Assembly: GCF_029892095.1 (NCBI RefSeq)
Contig: NZ_JARZAE010000002.1
Coordinates: forward strand, 1 to 64,000
DNA: 64,000 bases
Reading direction: 5' to 3'
DNA from: Kitasatospora sp. MAP12-44
GTDB taxonomy: Bacteria; Actinomycetota; Actinomycetes; Streptomycetales; Streptomycetaceae
This document shows, in pieces, positions 1-8,715 of this stretch (its first letter is position 1; each line of letters opens with the position of its first letter). A program made the translations under genes and the position numbers. A model generated the notes under the pieces. The model worked only from the letters and a program-made list of their open reading frames with translations, made no database searches and was not told where the DNA came from.

Positions 1-430
1 CCCGGCTACGCCGGGTAACCACGGGCCTTCGGCCCGGGTTGCTTGCGCCTTCGGCGCTGCGCGGCGCCTTCGGCGCCGGTACTGCCCCGGCCTTTGGCCG
101 GGGGCCCTCGGCTTCGCCGAGGGCTGGCCCGCGCGGTGCGCGGGCGGCGGGCCGGCTGCGCCGGCCGGATCGGGCTGCGCCCGATCGGGTGGGGTGGCGG
201 GCGCTGCGCGGGCTTGGGTGGTGGTGGGTCAACTCCGCGCTTCGCTGCGTAGTTGGGTGGGTGTCAGGGTGGGGCCTTCGGCCCTTGGTGGGGTGGGGGT
301 GGGTGCCGGGCTTCGCCCAGGCTGGCTGGGGTGGTGGGTGGGGGGCTTCGCGCCTTGGGGGGTGGTTGGGTGATGGGTGGTCATGTGGTGGGGTCACTCG
401 TTGGGGTGGTGGAGGGGCGGGCTTCGCCCG
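1..430. repeat. Telomere-like terminal hairpin array of a linear replicon
   Basis: The first base begins a perfect hairpin (CCCGGC, loop TAC, GCCGGG; 1-15). It is followed by tightly packed perfect palindromes with 3-nt loops: 22-36 (loop TTC, with AACC/GGTT extension 17-40), 45-57, 62-78, 85-103 (loop TTT), 105-123, 127-145 (loop GGT), 150-166 (loop TGC) and 168-186 (loop TGC). Looser hairpins continue to about 430. This is the architecture of Streptomyces linear-replicon telomeres, whose 3' overhang folds and is patched by terminal protein. The first palindrome differs from the archetypal CCCGCGGAGCGGG, so it would be a non-archetypal class. ORFs across it are shadows of palindromic sequence. 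Confidence 0.85.
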
Positions 431-537
431 TTCTCGTGCATCAAAGACAGCAGCCCGCTAGACTCTGTGCTGTCAGCTGGGCTTCGGTAGGGCCTCCGGC
501 CCGCTGGATGGCGCGGTTTCAGTAGAGGAGAAATACG

Positions 538-1038
538 GTGGCTGAAAGCTCCTACGGAATCTATCTCGCTCGATCCGCTGTGCGCCATAAGGCCCAGGGG
601 AAATCTCCGGAGTATCTCGCCAACCAGGTGGGACAGGCTCGCTGGTGGGAGCGGGAGGCCGGCCTGCTGGACTATGGGCCCTCCGCGAAGGAGGAGGCCG
701 ACGAGTGGGAGCGGATTGCCGAGCTCGTCCGCGCCGAGGGGCTGGCTGCCTACGACGCGGCCCACGACGAGCAGGCCCAGGTCTGGGACGCGGAGTACCG
801 GGACCTTGTAGCGGCGCAGCAAGAGGGGACGCAGCGGCTTCGCCGCACCCGCCGGGTGGAGGCCGGGCAGCAGCTGGCGGTGGAGCTGTCCGCCGAGGCG
901 GAGCAGCGCCTGGTGGCGCTGGCGGCTGAGTTGGGGGTGTCTGCGGAGCGGGTGCTGGAGGTCTTGGCGGAGAACGTCGAGAGCACCGGTGAGGGCTTGG
1001 TCCGCGTGCCCGGAGTTCGGGTTTCCCCTTCGCCGTGA
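538..1038 (+). CDS. Hypothetical telomere-proximal protein, 166 aa
   Basis: GTG start preceded by GAGGAG at 525-530. The protein is charged and probably helical; its C-terminal third (from about residue 110) reads like a short amphipathic repeat region ending in a Val/Pro tail. No known domain is recognised. It sits between the telomere and the helicase and runs in the same direction, 70 bp upstream of it, so the two may be co-transcribed. Function unknown. Confidence 0.7.
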   Translation: MAESSYGIYLARSAVRHKAQGKSPEYLANQVGQARWWEREAGLLDYGPSAKEEADEWERIAELVRAEGLAAYDAAHDEQAQVWDAEYRDLVAAQQEGTQRLRRTRRVEAGQQLAVELSAEAEQRLVALAAELGVSAERVLEVLAENVESTGEGLVRVPGVRVSPSP

Positions 1039-1108
1039 ATAGCTGAATTACCCCGTACTGGTCCTGCTACCGCGTCACCCGAATTCCAGCTGGAAGGAAT
1101 TGCCCGTC

Positions 1109-3589
1109 ATGTCTAAGAAGCTCCGTCCTAATCAGGAAGAGGCGTGTGACGCTTCGGTACGACTTCTGACGCCTCCGGCGTCGGGTCTGCTGCCTCCGGA
1201 GGGGCTGCGGTGTCAGGTTCGCGCGGCGACGGGTTCCGGCAAGAGCTTGACGGCCGTGCACGTGGCCGGGCGGCTGCGCTCGGAGCGGACGCTGGTGCTG
1301 GTGCCGTCGCTGCCGCTGCTGGAGCAGACGGTGGCCGTGTGGAAGCGGGAGGGGCACGGCGGGCGGATGGTGGGGCTCTGCTCCCTCAAGGGCAGCGAGC
1401 AGCCGGGGATCGCGTGCACCACCGATCCGGTGGAGTTGATCCGCTGGACGGCCGGGCCGGAGCGGGTGACGGTGTTCGCCACGTACGCCAGCCTGGGCCT
1501 CGGCCACTTGGAGAAGGCGCATCAGGAGGGTTTGGAGCCGTTTTCGCTGGCGGTAGTTGATGAGGCTCACCGTGTCAGTGGCCAGGCTGGGAAGCCGTGG
1601 GCGGCGATCCTGGACAACACCCGGATCCCGTGTGACCGGCGGTTGTTCATGACGGCCACGCCGAGGCTGTGGGCCGTCAAGGAGCGGGATCGAGAGCGGG
1701 CGGCGGCGGCCGGCATCGGGTCGGCCGAGCTGATCGCGAGCATGGACGACGAGAGCCTGGCTGCCTTCGGCCCCATCGCCCATGACTATCCGCTCGGGCA
1801 GGCAGTGTCGGATGGCGTGATCGCCCCCTACCGCATCGTGTGCGTCGACGTCTCGGACCCGGTCCTCCAGGGGCTGGAGCAGCGCGGTGCGAGCGAGATG
1901 TCGGTGGAGTACCGGGGCGCCCGGCTGGCGGCCCTGCAGACGGCTCTGCTGACCGCTGCCGCCGAGTGGGACCTGGCCCGGGTGCTGTCGTTCCATCACA
2001 TGGTGGCGGAGGCGCGGGCGCTCAGCACCGGGCTGCACGACGTGGCGAAGGTGCTGTGGGAGCAGGACCCGGCGCTGCACGCGGCCCCGGAGCTGATCGG
2101 TACGAGCTGGCTGGAGTCCGAGCACACCGCCGCCGAGCGGCGTAAGACGCTCGGGGACTTCTCCTCGCTGCTCGCCGACGACGGGCTGCGGCTGCTGCGC
2201 TACGTGCTCTCCTCGGTGAAGGTCTTGAGCGAGGGCGTCGATACGTTCGACTGCGACTCGGTCTTCTTCGCGGACGTGCGCGGCTCGATGGTCGACCTGG
2301 TGCAGGCCGTGGGCCGGGCGCTGCGGATGCACCCGGGCAGCGGGAAGGTGGCCACCATCGTCGTGCCGGTGATCCTCGGGCCTGGGGAGAGCGGCACGGA
2401 GCTGCTCAGTTCGAAGGCGTTCGATGGGCTCGCCAAGCTGTTGATGGCGCTCCGATCGCACGACTCCGCTGCCGTGGAGCGCCTGGCGATGCCGCAGTCC
2501 GAGACCCGGCCTCCCCGTGAGCCGAGGCACGCCGGCGACCCGGACGAGCGCCGCTCAGGCGAAGCCGGGGAGCAGCTGCTGCAGTTCTCCACCCAGCGCG
2601 ACCCGGCGCTGATTGCGGCGTTCGTGCGCACGAGGGTGCTGGAGCCGGAGCGGGCCGAGTTCCGGCGGGGCCTGGAGGAGCTGCTGGCCTACAAGAAGGC
2701 GTTCGGGGACGTGAAGGTCGCCTACGCCTACGTCGCGCCGTCCGGGCACCGGCTCGGGGCGTGGGTGGCCGACCAGCGCCGCTACAAGGCCGCCGGAGTC
2801 CTCGACGACGAGCGGGTGAAGGAGCTGAACGCGCTCGGGTTCGTCTGGTCCGCATTCGACTCGGCCTTCACCGACAACCTCACCGCGGTCGCCGGGTACG
2901 CCGCCGAGCACGGCCACGCCTGCCCGCCGAACGAGGCCGTGTGGGGCGGGCGGCCGGTCGGGACCATCATGAAGAACCTGCGCACCGCGCAGCGGCGCAC
3001 CGAAGCGCTCCAGCGGCGTGCCGAGGCCGGCGAGACCGGCCTGGACTGGACGGGAGCGCTGACCGCTGACCGCAAGGCCGCGCTGGATGAGATCGACCCG
3101 GCATGGTGCCCGGCCTGGTCGGTGGAGTGGCAGCGGGCCTTCGCCCTGGCCTGGCGTCACGTCAAGGACGACGGCACGCTCGCCGGTGCCGCGCCGGGCA
3201 GCGTCGTCGTCCAGGGCGAGGACCTGGCCGGGTGGGCCCGCATGCAGCAGGTCGGCTGGGACAAGCTCGGCCCGGCCCAGCAGTGGGTGCTGGAGCACGT
3301 CCTCGGGATCGAACCCCTGCCCGAAGAGCAGAAGCCGGCGGCGAAGGTCTCGCACGCGGAGAAGGAGGCTCGCAACCTCGCGGCCGCCGCCCAGTACCGG
3401 GCCCGCGAGGGGCACCTGAATGTGCCTCGCAAGCACAAGGAGCCCCTGGTCGTGGACGACGGCACCGACGACGGCGCCACCGTGCTGATCAGCCTGGGCC
3501 TGTTCATCGCCAACAGCCGCAGCAGGCGTGCCGACATCCCCGCCGAACGCGCCGCCCGGCTCACCGAACTGGGCATGCGCTGGGAGTAG
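1109..3589 (+). CDS. Telomere-linked DEAD/DEAH-type helicase with helicase-associated repeats (TtrA-like)
   Basis: Superfamily 2 helicase of about 826 residues. Walker A ATGSGKS lies near residue 40-46, the DEAH box (VVDEAH) near 150-154, motif III-like TATP near 183, and QAVGRALRMH is motif VI. The C-terminal third carries helicase-associated (HA) repeats, with W..QR and NALGFVW/TELGMRW segments. ATG at 1109 is preferred over the in-frame TTG at 1100 because GGAAGG (1092-1097) is spaced for it. Helicase-like genes of this build are typical next to Streptomyces telomeres (TtrA family), where they have been linked to transfer of linear replicons. Assignment to TtrA function rests on position and architecture. 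Confidence 0.85.
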   Translation: MSKKLRPNQEEACDASVRLLTPPASGLLPPEGLRCQVRAATGSGKSLTAVHVAGRLRSERTLVLVPSLPLLEQTVAVWKREGHGGRMVGLCSLKGSEQPGIACTTDPVELIRWTAGPERVTVFATYASLGLGHLEKAHQEGLEPFSLAVVDEAHRVSGQAGKPWAAILDNTRIPCDRRLFMTATPRLWAVKERDRERAAAAGIGSAELIASMDDESLAAFGPIAHDYPLGQAVSDGVIAPYRIVCVDVSDPVLQGLEQRGASEMSVEYRGARLAALQTALLTAAAEWDLARVLSFHHMVAEARALSTGLHDVAKVLWEQDPALHAAPELIGTSWLESEHTAAERRKTLGDFSSLLADDGLRLLRYVLSSVKVLSEGVDTFDCDSVFFADVRGSMVDLVQAVGRALRMHPGSGKVATIVVPVILGPGESGTELLSSKAFDGLAKLLMALRSHDSAAVERLAMPQSETRPPREPRHAGDPDERRSGEAGEQLLQFSTQRDPALIAAFVRTRVLEPERAEFRRGLEELLAYKKAFGDVKVAYAYVAPSGHRLGAWVADQRRYKAAGVLDDERVKELNALGFVWSAFDSAFTDNLTAVAGYAAEHGHACPPNEAVWGGRPVGTIMKNLRTAQRRTEALQRRAEAGETGLDWTGALTADRKAALDEIDPAWCPAWSVEWQRAFALAWRHVKDDGTLAGAAPGSVVVQGEDLAGWARMQQVGWDKLGPAQQWVLEHVLGIEPLPEEQKPAAKVSHAEKEARNLAAAAQYRAREGHLNVPRKHKEPLVVDDGTDDGATVLISLGLFIANSRSRRADIPAERAARLTELGMRWE

Positions 3590-3617
3590 GCGGGCGCCGG
3601 GGCCGGGCCGTTCAGGG

Positions 3618-3717
3618 TGCAACACGCCCACTGCAACACGGCCCGGCTGCCCCCCGGAGGAGGCAAAGGCCCAGGTCAGGGGTGCAACGCGGAGCCCGCG
3701 TTGCACCCTGTGTTGCA
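3618..3717. repeat. TGCAAC array A
   Basis: Copies of TGCAACRCG occur on the plus strand at 3618, 3632 and 3683 and inverted (CGCGTTGCA, TGTGTTGCA) at 3697 and 3709, around a shared CAGGTCAGGGG block. The array lies between the convergent helicase and the 3764 gene. Nearly the same block recurs at 4646-4769 and a looser one at 8852-8978, so this is a dispersed family and a likely protein-binding array. Confidence 0.75.
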
Positions 3718-3763
3718 GTCGGCGGCTGGGATGCGTGGGGAAGGTGCCGCAGACCGGGCGGCG

Positions 3764-4447
3764 TCAGGCGTACCGCGCGGCGATGTCGGCGGCGGTGACG
3801 ACGGTGACCACGGGGCTGGGCATCTCGGCATCCTCGTCGCCCTCGCAGGGCACGTGGTTGCCGAACAGGGAGCCGAACACCAGCGGGTCACCGTGTTCCG
3901 CCGCCAGCACGTCCAACGCCCGCTCGGCCGCCCGGTACAGGTCCGCTGGCGCCATCAGCCGGGCGACCGCGTAGATGTCCGCCAGCTCGCGCACTCCGAA
4001 GCCGTACCGGTAGGCGCTCAGTGAGTAGGCCCGCGCCATGCGGCGGAAGCCCGCGTCACCGCGCTCCAGCATCTCCCGGGAGAGGTCGTTGTAGGTGTCC
4101 ATCACGTGGCTGCAGACCCACATCGCCATCGCAGCCACCAGGGCCGGGTCGCCCCCGAACGACTCCAGCAGGAGCTGACGGCACGTCCGGCAGCCGTCCC
4201 GGACCACGCGCATCTGGTGCAGCAGGATCTCAGCCAGCCCGTGGAGACCGAACAGGTTCACCGCCCCGTCCACGACCCCGGCCCGCGCCCGGTCCCGGGT
4301 GCGCACCGGGCCCTTGGCTCGCACCAGGTCGCGCAGCTGCCCGCTCCACTCCGCTATCTGATCGTCAGCGCTCTCCCCGCCGTACCAGGCCCACCCGGTC
4401 GTGCCCTTGGGGTAGACGTGGTGCGCGAATCCATGGTTACCGGTCAT
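3764..4447 (-). CDS. Hypothetical protein, 227 aa
   Basis: ATG start at 4447, transcribed leftward toward the telomere and convergent with the helicase. The protein is rich in Ala/Arg/Asp, with a CRTC pair near the middle and a hydrophobic segment around AMAMWVCSHVMD. No domain is recognised. It is bracketed by TGCAAC arrays A (3' side) and B (5' side), with a DnaA-box-like sequence just upstream at 4501. Confidence 0.6.
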   Translation of the reverse strand: MTGNHGFAHHVYPKGTTGWAWYGGESADDQIAEWSGQLRDLVRAKGPVRTRDRARAGVVDGAVNLFGLHGLAEILLHQMRVVRDGCRTCRQLLLESFGGDPALVAAMAMWVCSHVMDTYNDLSREMLERGDAGFRRMARAYSLSAYRYGFGVRELADIYAVARLMAPADLYRAAERALDVLAAEHGDPLVFGSLFGNHVPCEGDEDAEMPSPVVTVVTAADIAARYA

Positions 4448-4500
4448 TTGGTGTCAGATCCTCTCGTTCGGGCTACGGCAAGATCCAACCCAGATTCACC

Positions 4501-4509
4501 TGTGGACAA
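4501..4509 (-). promoter_or_regulatory. DnaA-box-like 9-mer
   Basis: TGTGGACAA is the complement of TTGTCCACA, the box preferred by Streptomyces DnaA. It sits about 55 bp upstream of the 4447 start. A single box is weak evidence; it could be chance or a regulatory site. Confidence 0.35.
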
Positions 4510-4645
4510 CTTTTCGCGCCCCGTCGCCATACCGTCATGAACGCTGCTCAATCCGGATGGATCGGTCACCGGGCCACAAGAGTCCGCCATCGTCTCCAGC
4601 ACGGGTCCGAGCCGGTCACGGCGGCGACGGAGCAACAGATACGGG

Positions 4646-4769
4646 TGCAACACGCCCACTGCAACACGGCCCGACAACCCTCCAGAAGAGCCAAAAGCCC
4701 AGGTCAGGGGTGCAACGCGGGGCCGTGTTGCACCCCGTGTTGCACCCCGCGTTGCGGTGCCGCGTTGCA
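4646..4769. repeat. TGCAAC array B
   Basis: Direct copies at 4646, 4660 and 4711 (TGCAACRCG) and inverted copies at 4724, 4736, 4748 (degenerate) and 4761. The left 31 bp and the CAGGTCAGGGG block match array A closely, so A and B are diverged duplicates about 1,030 bp apart. Confidence 0.75.
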
Positions 4770-4824
4770 GTCGGGCCGGGGTGCGCGGTGAGCTGCCGCA
4801 GGTCGGCACCCGCCCCGGCGGCTA

Positions 4825-4939
4825 CTGTCGCGCGCAGCTGTCGCGCCCGGACCTCGCACGGGGGTAAGCGCCCATCCGCCCAGGTCACAGGGCGCGACAG
4901 CCCCCAACGCGACAGGGGGCGCGACAAGGGGCGCGACAG
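4825..4939. repeat. GCGCGACAG array
   Basis: CTGTCGCGC occurs at 4825 and 4838. The opposite orientation GCGCGACAG (or one-base variants) occurs at 4892, 4907, 4919 and 4931, with 12-15 bp spacing. This is a separate repeat family from the TGCAAC arrays next to it. No intact gene lies immediately beside it, only a helicase-like C-terminal relic at 4974-5051. Confidence 0.7.
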
Positions 4940-4973
4940 GGCCGCCGGGCAGACCACCAGGCGGAGCCAGGGC

Positions 4974-5051
4974 GATCTGACGACGCTGTCGGAGAACGTG
5001 CGCACCGAGCAGTTGGACCGGCTCGCCGCGCTCGGGTTCGACTGGCGCTGA
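4974..5051 (+). pseudogene. Possible relic of a helicase C-terminal (HA) repeat
   Basis: The last 25 or so codons of an otherwise low-complexity frame read SENVRTEQLDRLAALGFDWR then stop. This resembles the end of helicase-associated repeats (compare AERAARLTELGMRWE at the end of the 1109-3589 helicase). No helicase body precedes it; the GCGCGACAG array does. The rest of 4448-5603 shows no convincing gene. Confidence 0.35.
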
Positions 5052-5430
5052 GACCGGCCGCCACTGCGCCCGCCGAGAAGCGCTCCAGGCCGTCTCTGCC
5101 CGCCTGCGCCCGCCGTGTCCGAGGAACACGGTAGCCGGGCCCGGCGGGGCGGCCTGGCGGCCTTCCGGGGCCGCCCGCGCGCCCCGGCCCCCGCCCCCAC
5201 CGCGAGCGGCCGGCACCAGCCGGACGCGAGAGAAGAAAGGCCCGCCGCAGGCGCAGCGACCCTCACCGCCACCGCCCCACCCAACCAGCCAACCACCACC
5301 CACAAAGCCAAGGACAGGAAGGGGAAGGAGAGGGTTGTCGGGGTGGTGAGTTTCGCCTTGATGCCTTGTTACCGTGCCGTCTGAGCTGCGGGTTTACCCG
5401 AAATCCGGGCGCCGTGGCCGGGGTGGGCGG

Positions 5431-5489
5431 CCACCGGTTGGCGCACCGGTTCTCACCACCGGTTGTCGCACCGGTTAGTGCACCCGTTG
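5431..5489. repeat. ACCGGTT iterons upstream of first replication-relaxation gene
   Basis: Five direct copies of (C/G)CACCGGTTG start at 5431, 5443, 5456, 5468 and 5480 (the last reads GCACCCGTTG). The period is 12-13 bp. They lie about 115 bp upstream of the 5604 start, and two GAAATCCGG motifs flank them (near 5400 and 5522). Probable binding array for an initiator or autoregulator. Confidence 0.75.
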
Positions 5490-5603
5490 TCGGATCGTGT
5501 CCGGATGGGGCGATCTTGGTGAGAAATCCGGTGAGAACCGCGGGCTTGTCTACGGGTGCTCGCCGCCACCGGGGCGGTGGGCACCGACGTTGAGGAGCCC
5601 GTG

Positions 5604-6491
5604 ATGGCGACGCCGCCCGAGATCGACCACGCCGTGGTCGCCGCGCTGTACCAGTTCCGGATGGCCACGGCCGAGCAGCTGCGCACACTCCACACCCCCG
5701 GCAGTCGGCCGGAGCTGATGCGCCGACGGCTGCGCCGGCTGAAGGACGAGGGCCTGGTCGAGGACGTCACTCTCCCGCAGGCCGGGAAGCTGCGGGCCTG
5801 GTTCCTGACCGAGCGGGGCGCGCGGATCGCCGCCCGCTTCCCGGAGCTGGAGGGCGTGGCCTCGCCGCCGCTGCCGGAGGACAAGACCGAGGCGCGGCTG
5901 CGGGTCGGGCACATCCTGGCCGTCACCCGTACCCAGGCCGCGTTCGTGGCCGGCGCCCGCAAGGCGGGGGACGAGTGCGCGCCGCTGGACTTCCTGCCGG
6001 AGGTCTACCACCGCTTCGGCGAAGGCCGGGACGGTGCTGTCATCGCCGACGGCCTGCTGCACTACGCGACCGGCGGGCCCGGCCGGACGCTCAGCCGGGC
6101 GTTCGTGGAGGTGGACCGCGGCACGATGGCCAGCGAGAAGCTCGCCGCCAGGCTGATCGGCTACGCCCGCTTCCGCGAGCACCACCCGGTCCCGCCGCAC
6201 CTGCGGCGCACCGCCGGAGCGCAGAGCATCCTGCCGGCCTGGCAGCAGCACTACGTGGTCTTCCCGCGGCTGCTGTTCGTCCTGGCCGACACCGGCGAGC
6301 GCGCCGCCCGGCAGCGCATCCGCGACCTCCAGAGCATCGCGGACGCCCACCCGTTGGTCGCCCGGATGCTGATGACCGTGAAGGCCGGCGCGGCCCGCCT
6401 GGACGACCTCGAGCAGCACGGCACCAGCGCGGCGGTGTGGCACACCCTCACCGACCACCAGCGGCCCCTGTGCGGGGCCTGGGAGCTGTAG
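5604..6491 (+). CDS. Replication-relaxation family protein 1
   Basis: Member of the plasmid replication-relaxation (Replic_Relax) family, 295 aa. An N-terminal winged-helix DNA-binding region (about 8-75, with RMATAEQLRTLH and MRRRLRRLKDEGLV) is followed by a core containing the family motif FVEVDRGTM at about 167-175. ATG 5604 is chosen over the upstream frame because TGAGGAG ends 6-7 bp before it. The close paralog at 6839 follows after an iteron array, suggesting tandem duplication with each copy keeping its own repeats. The biochemical role of the family is poorly defined; DNA binding in replication or copy control is the usual inference. Confidence 0.85.
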   Translation: MATPPEIDHAVVAALYQFRMATAEQLRTLHTPGSRPELMRRRLRRLKDEGLVEDVTLPQAGKLRAWFLTERGARIAARFPELEGVASPPLPEDKTEARLRVGHILAVTRTQAAFVAGARKAGDECAPLDFLPEVYHRFGEGRDGAVIADGLLHYATGGPGRTLSRAFVEVDRGTMASEKLAARLIGYARFREHHPVPPHLRRTAGAQSILPAWQQHYVVFPRLLFVLADTGERAARQRIRDLQSIADAHPLVARMLMTVKAGAARLDDLEQHGTSAAVWHTLTDHQRPLCGAWEL

Positions 6492-6568
6492 CCCGCTCGG
6501 CGGGATCTGTCGGGAACCCGCCCCCGCCCGGGGGCGGGTGTGCCGGTTCTCCAGGGTTCCTGACCCGT

Positions 6569-6767
6569 CATCAAGGTGTCCGGCCGCTTCATCAAGGTGC
6601 CCGGGGCGGTCATCAAGGTGTCCGACGCCCCCTCATCAAGGTGTGCGGCCGGTCCACCAAGGTGTCCGGGGCTGCCATCAAGGAATCCGCCAAGGTTGGC
6701 GGCTCACCTTGATGGTCGCCGTTGCGTGATCGTTGTACTGGAGGGGCTGTTCACCAAGGTATCCAGC
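6569..6767. repeat. CATCAAGGTGTCCGG iterons, 21-bp period
   Basis: Direct copies start at 6569, 6590, 6611, 6634, 6655 and 6676, spaced 21, 21, 23, 21, 21 bp: two DNA turns, so all face one side of the helix. An inverted copy (CACCTTGATGG) lies at 6705 and another direct copy (CACCAAGGTATCCAG) at 6752. They fill the 347-bp gap between the two replication-relaxation genes and end about 70 bp before the second. Classic iteron geometry. Confidence 0.85.
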
Positions 6768-6838
6768 AAGGGTCGGGGGGTTCAGTTCGGCGACCGCGCG
6801 GACATCCGGTTCCGCGCCGAAGCCGAGGAGAGATCCCG

Positions 6839-7807
6839 ATGGTGTCGACGACCAGGACGCGGGCGAGGGCGAGGACGGGCACGGAGCCGGACGGCGAGAC
6901 GCGGGAGGTGGAGATCACCTGGGCCGTGCTCGCCTCCCTGTTCCAGTTCCGGATCGCCACCGCCGAGCAGCTGCGGCAGCTCCACGCCCCGGACAGCGGG
7001 ATCGAGAAGATGCGCGGCCGGCTGCGGCGGCTGCGCGTCGAGGGCCTGGCCGAGGAGTTGGTGCTGCCGCAGTCCGGGCGGACCAAGGGCTGGTTCCTGA
7101 CCGAGCACGGCGTCCGCATCGCCGGCGCCTTCCCGGAGCTGGCGGACATCCCCGCACCCAGGCTGCCCGGCGACGAGACCGCGTTCAAGTACACGCTGTG
7201 GCACCAGCTCGCCGTGGTCCGCACGCACCTGGCGTTCCTCGCCGACGCCCGCAAGCGGGGTGACGTCTACGGGGCGTTCGACTTCATCCCGGAGATCACC
7301 CACCGCTTCGCCGAAGGCAAGGAGGGCAGCGTGCGCCCGGACGGGCTGCTCCACTACGCGCGCGAGGCCGGCGACGGAGCGCGGGTCAGCAGCCTGGCGT
7401 TCGTCGAGCTCGACCGCGGCACGATGGGCGGCACGCGCCTGGCCGCCAAGCTGAACGCCTACGCCCGCTACTGGGCGACCGCTCCCCTGCCGGCCGGGGT
7501 ACGGCCCGGCACCACCGAGGCGCAGGGCGGCGGCGTGCCGCTGTGGGAGCGCCGGTACCTGCGCTTCCCCCGGTTGCTGTTCGTCCTCACCGGCACCGGC
7601 CAGGCTGGCTTCGCCAACCGGGCGGGCGACCTGGAGCTCGCTGCCCGCACCCGGTACGTCGCCAAGATGCTGCGGACCGTCCCGGCCGGTGTCGCCAAGC
7701 TGGAGGACCTGGAGGCCGAAGGCCCGGGCGCCGAGCGGTGGTGGCCGCTCGCCGACCTCGACAACGGCCCCGTCCCCTGGTGGGAGCTGACCGGCACCCA
7801 GCCGTGA
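6839..7807 (+). CDS. Replication-relaxation family protein 2
   Basis: Paralog of the 5604 gene (322 aa) with the same order: winged helix (FRIATAEQLRQLH, GRLRRLRVEGLAEEL), GWFLTEHG segment, EITHRFAEGKEG, and the family motif FVELDRGTM. The start is ATG 6839, preceded by GAGGAGAG. It differs from copy 1 by an N-terminal Arg/Thr-rich tail and a C-terminal extension. It is bracketed on both sides by the same CATCAAGGT iteron family, so it is the likely ligand of, or is regulated through, those repeats. Confidence 0.85.
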   Translation: MVSTTRTRARARTGTEPDGETREVEITWAVLASLFQFRIATAEQLRQLHAPDSGIEKMRGRLRRLRVEGLAEELVLPQSGRTKGWFLTEHGVRIAGAFPELADIPAPRLPGDETAFKYTLWHQLAVVRTHLAFLADARKRGDVYGAFDFIPEITHRFAEGKEGSVRPDGLLHYAREAGDGARVSSLAFVELDRGTMGGTRLAAKLNAYARYWATAPLPAGVRPGTTEAQGGGVPLWERRYLRFPRLLFVLTGTGQAGFANRAGDLELAARTRYVAKMLRTVPAGVAKLEDLEAEGPGAERWWPLADLDNGPVPWWELTGTQP

Positions 7808-7823
7808 CCAGCACCCGCCCGCC

Positions 7824-8003
7824 GATACCTTGATGCCCGTCCCGGGAGGCCCGGGGCGGGCATCAAGGTATCCGGACCGCCCTTACCAATGCTTTGACCT
7901 GTGGCGTTATCCCGCCGTGACCAGACCACCAAGGTATCGGCGCGGGCAGCGGGCCAGCCATCAAGGTATCGATGCGGACGCCTGGGCGACCATCAAGGTC
8001 GGC
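7824..8003. repeat. CATCAAGGTATC iterons, downstream set
   Basis: An inverted copy GATACCTTGATG (7824) and a direct copy CATCAAGGTATCCGG (7861) frame a GC-rich stem. Further direct copies lie at 7927, 7959 and 7991. It is the same family as 6569-6767 with the GTATC variant, placed 3' of the second replication-relaxation gene. Confidence 0.8.
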
Positions 8004-8700
8004 GGCCGGCCAGCGGCCCTACCCGGCCACCGCCCCCGGCGCTCCCCCCTGCCCTTCCTCGCCCTCCCTCCCGCCGGTGGCGCCGCGACGCAGTGCCGCC
8101 GGGCCGCCGCGCAGCGGACAACCCATCACGCCGTCGGCGCGCAGCACCAGGTTGCCGGGATCTCGTCTCCGCTCCTGCTCTGCGCGCCTGCTCTTCCCCA
8201 GCTCTTCCTCTGCCCTTCGTCCCACCCCGCCCCCGCTCCAGTGCCTGGACTTCTCCCGGCACCGCCAGGGGTCAGGGAGAAGTAGTCGGCGCTCCGCGGC
8301 CCTATGGACAATGCGCTCTGAGCTGCGAAGACACCATGATCACCCGAAGGGGCCGAGGCAACCCCGAGTAGCAAGCCCAGCGGCAAGCCCGAGTAGCAAG
8401 CCCGAGTAGCAAGCCCAGAGGCAATCTCAGAGGCAACCCCCGCACGGGCGCTTCCTCGGCTGGCCCAGGCTGATCGTCCGGCAGCATCCTGCGCCGCGCT
8501 GCCGGGCCGAGGCTGGTGGAGCCTGGGCACGGATCAGCGCTGCGGGTGCGGCAGTGGCGGGTGCAGTCGGGCGGCGGCGCCGACGGGGGCGCCTGGTCGA
8601 AGAAGACGTCGTCACGTCGAGGGCTGTGCCCGCCCCACCACCCCGCCGAACCCCACCGCCACCCGTACGGAGCAGCCGCGCCGTTTTCTAACCGGCCTCT
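8004..8700. other. Gene-free stretch with short CCGAGTAGCAAGC repeats
   Basis: No convincing coding sequence on either strand; frames are low-complexity Pro/Arg/Ser. It holds CCGAGTAGCAAGC copies at 8364, 8389 and 8402 with related CAGAGGCAA and CAGCGGCAAG units between 8360 and 8440. Nothing else is recognised. Confidence 0.5.
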
Positions 8701-8715
8701 GAGCTGCGCGGATGC

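Noticed and set aside
39..525. Three overlapping frames in the first 525 bp and similar frames on the minus strand
   Set aside because: They arise from palindromic GC-rich telomere sequence, lack ribosome sites and have extreme Arg/Gly composition.
1067..2530. 487-aa leftward frame opposite the helicase
   Set aside because: Antisense shadow of the helicase gene; composition Arg/Pro/His-rich and no ribosome site, while the plus frame shows all helicase motifs.
6569..8003. Regularly spaced CATCAAGGT copies resembling a CRISPR array
   Set aside because: Repeats are about 14 bp, the spacers 7 bp and similar to each other, and there are no cas genes. The geometry is that of iterons.
8126..8615. 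Leftward frames between 8.1 and 8.6 kb
   Set aside because: Low-complexity Ala/Ser/Arg products, no ribosome site, and the DNA holds short tandem repeats.
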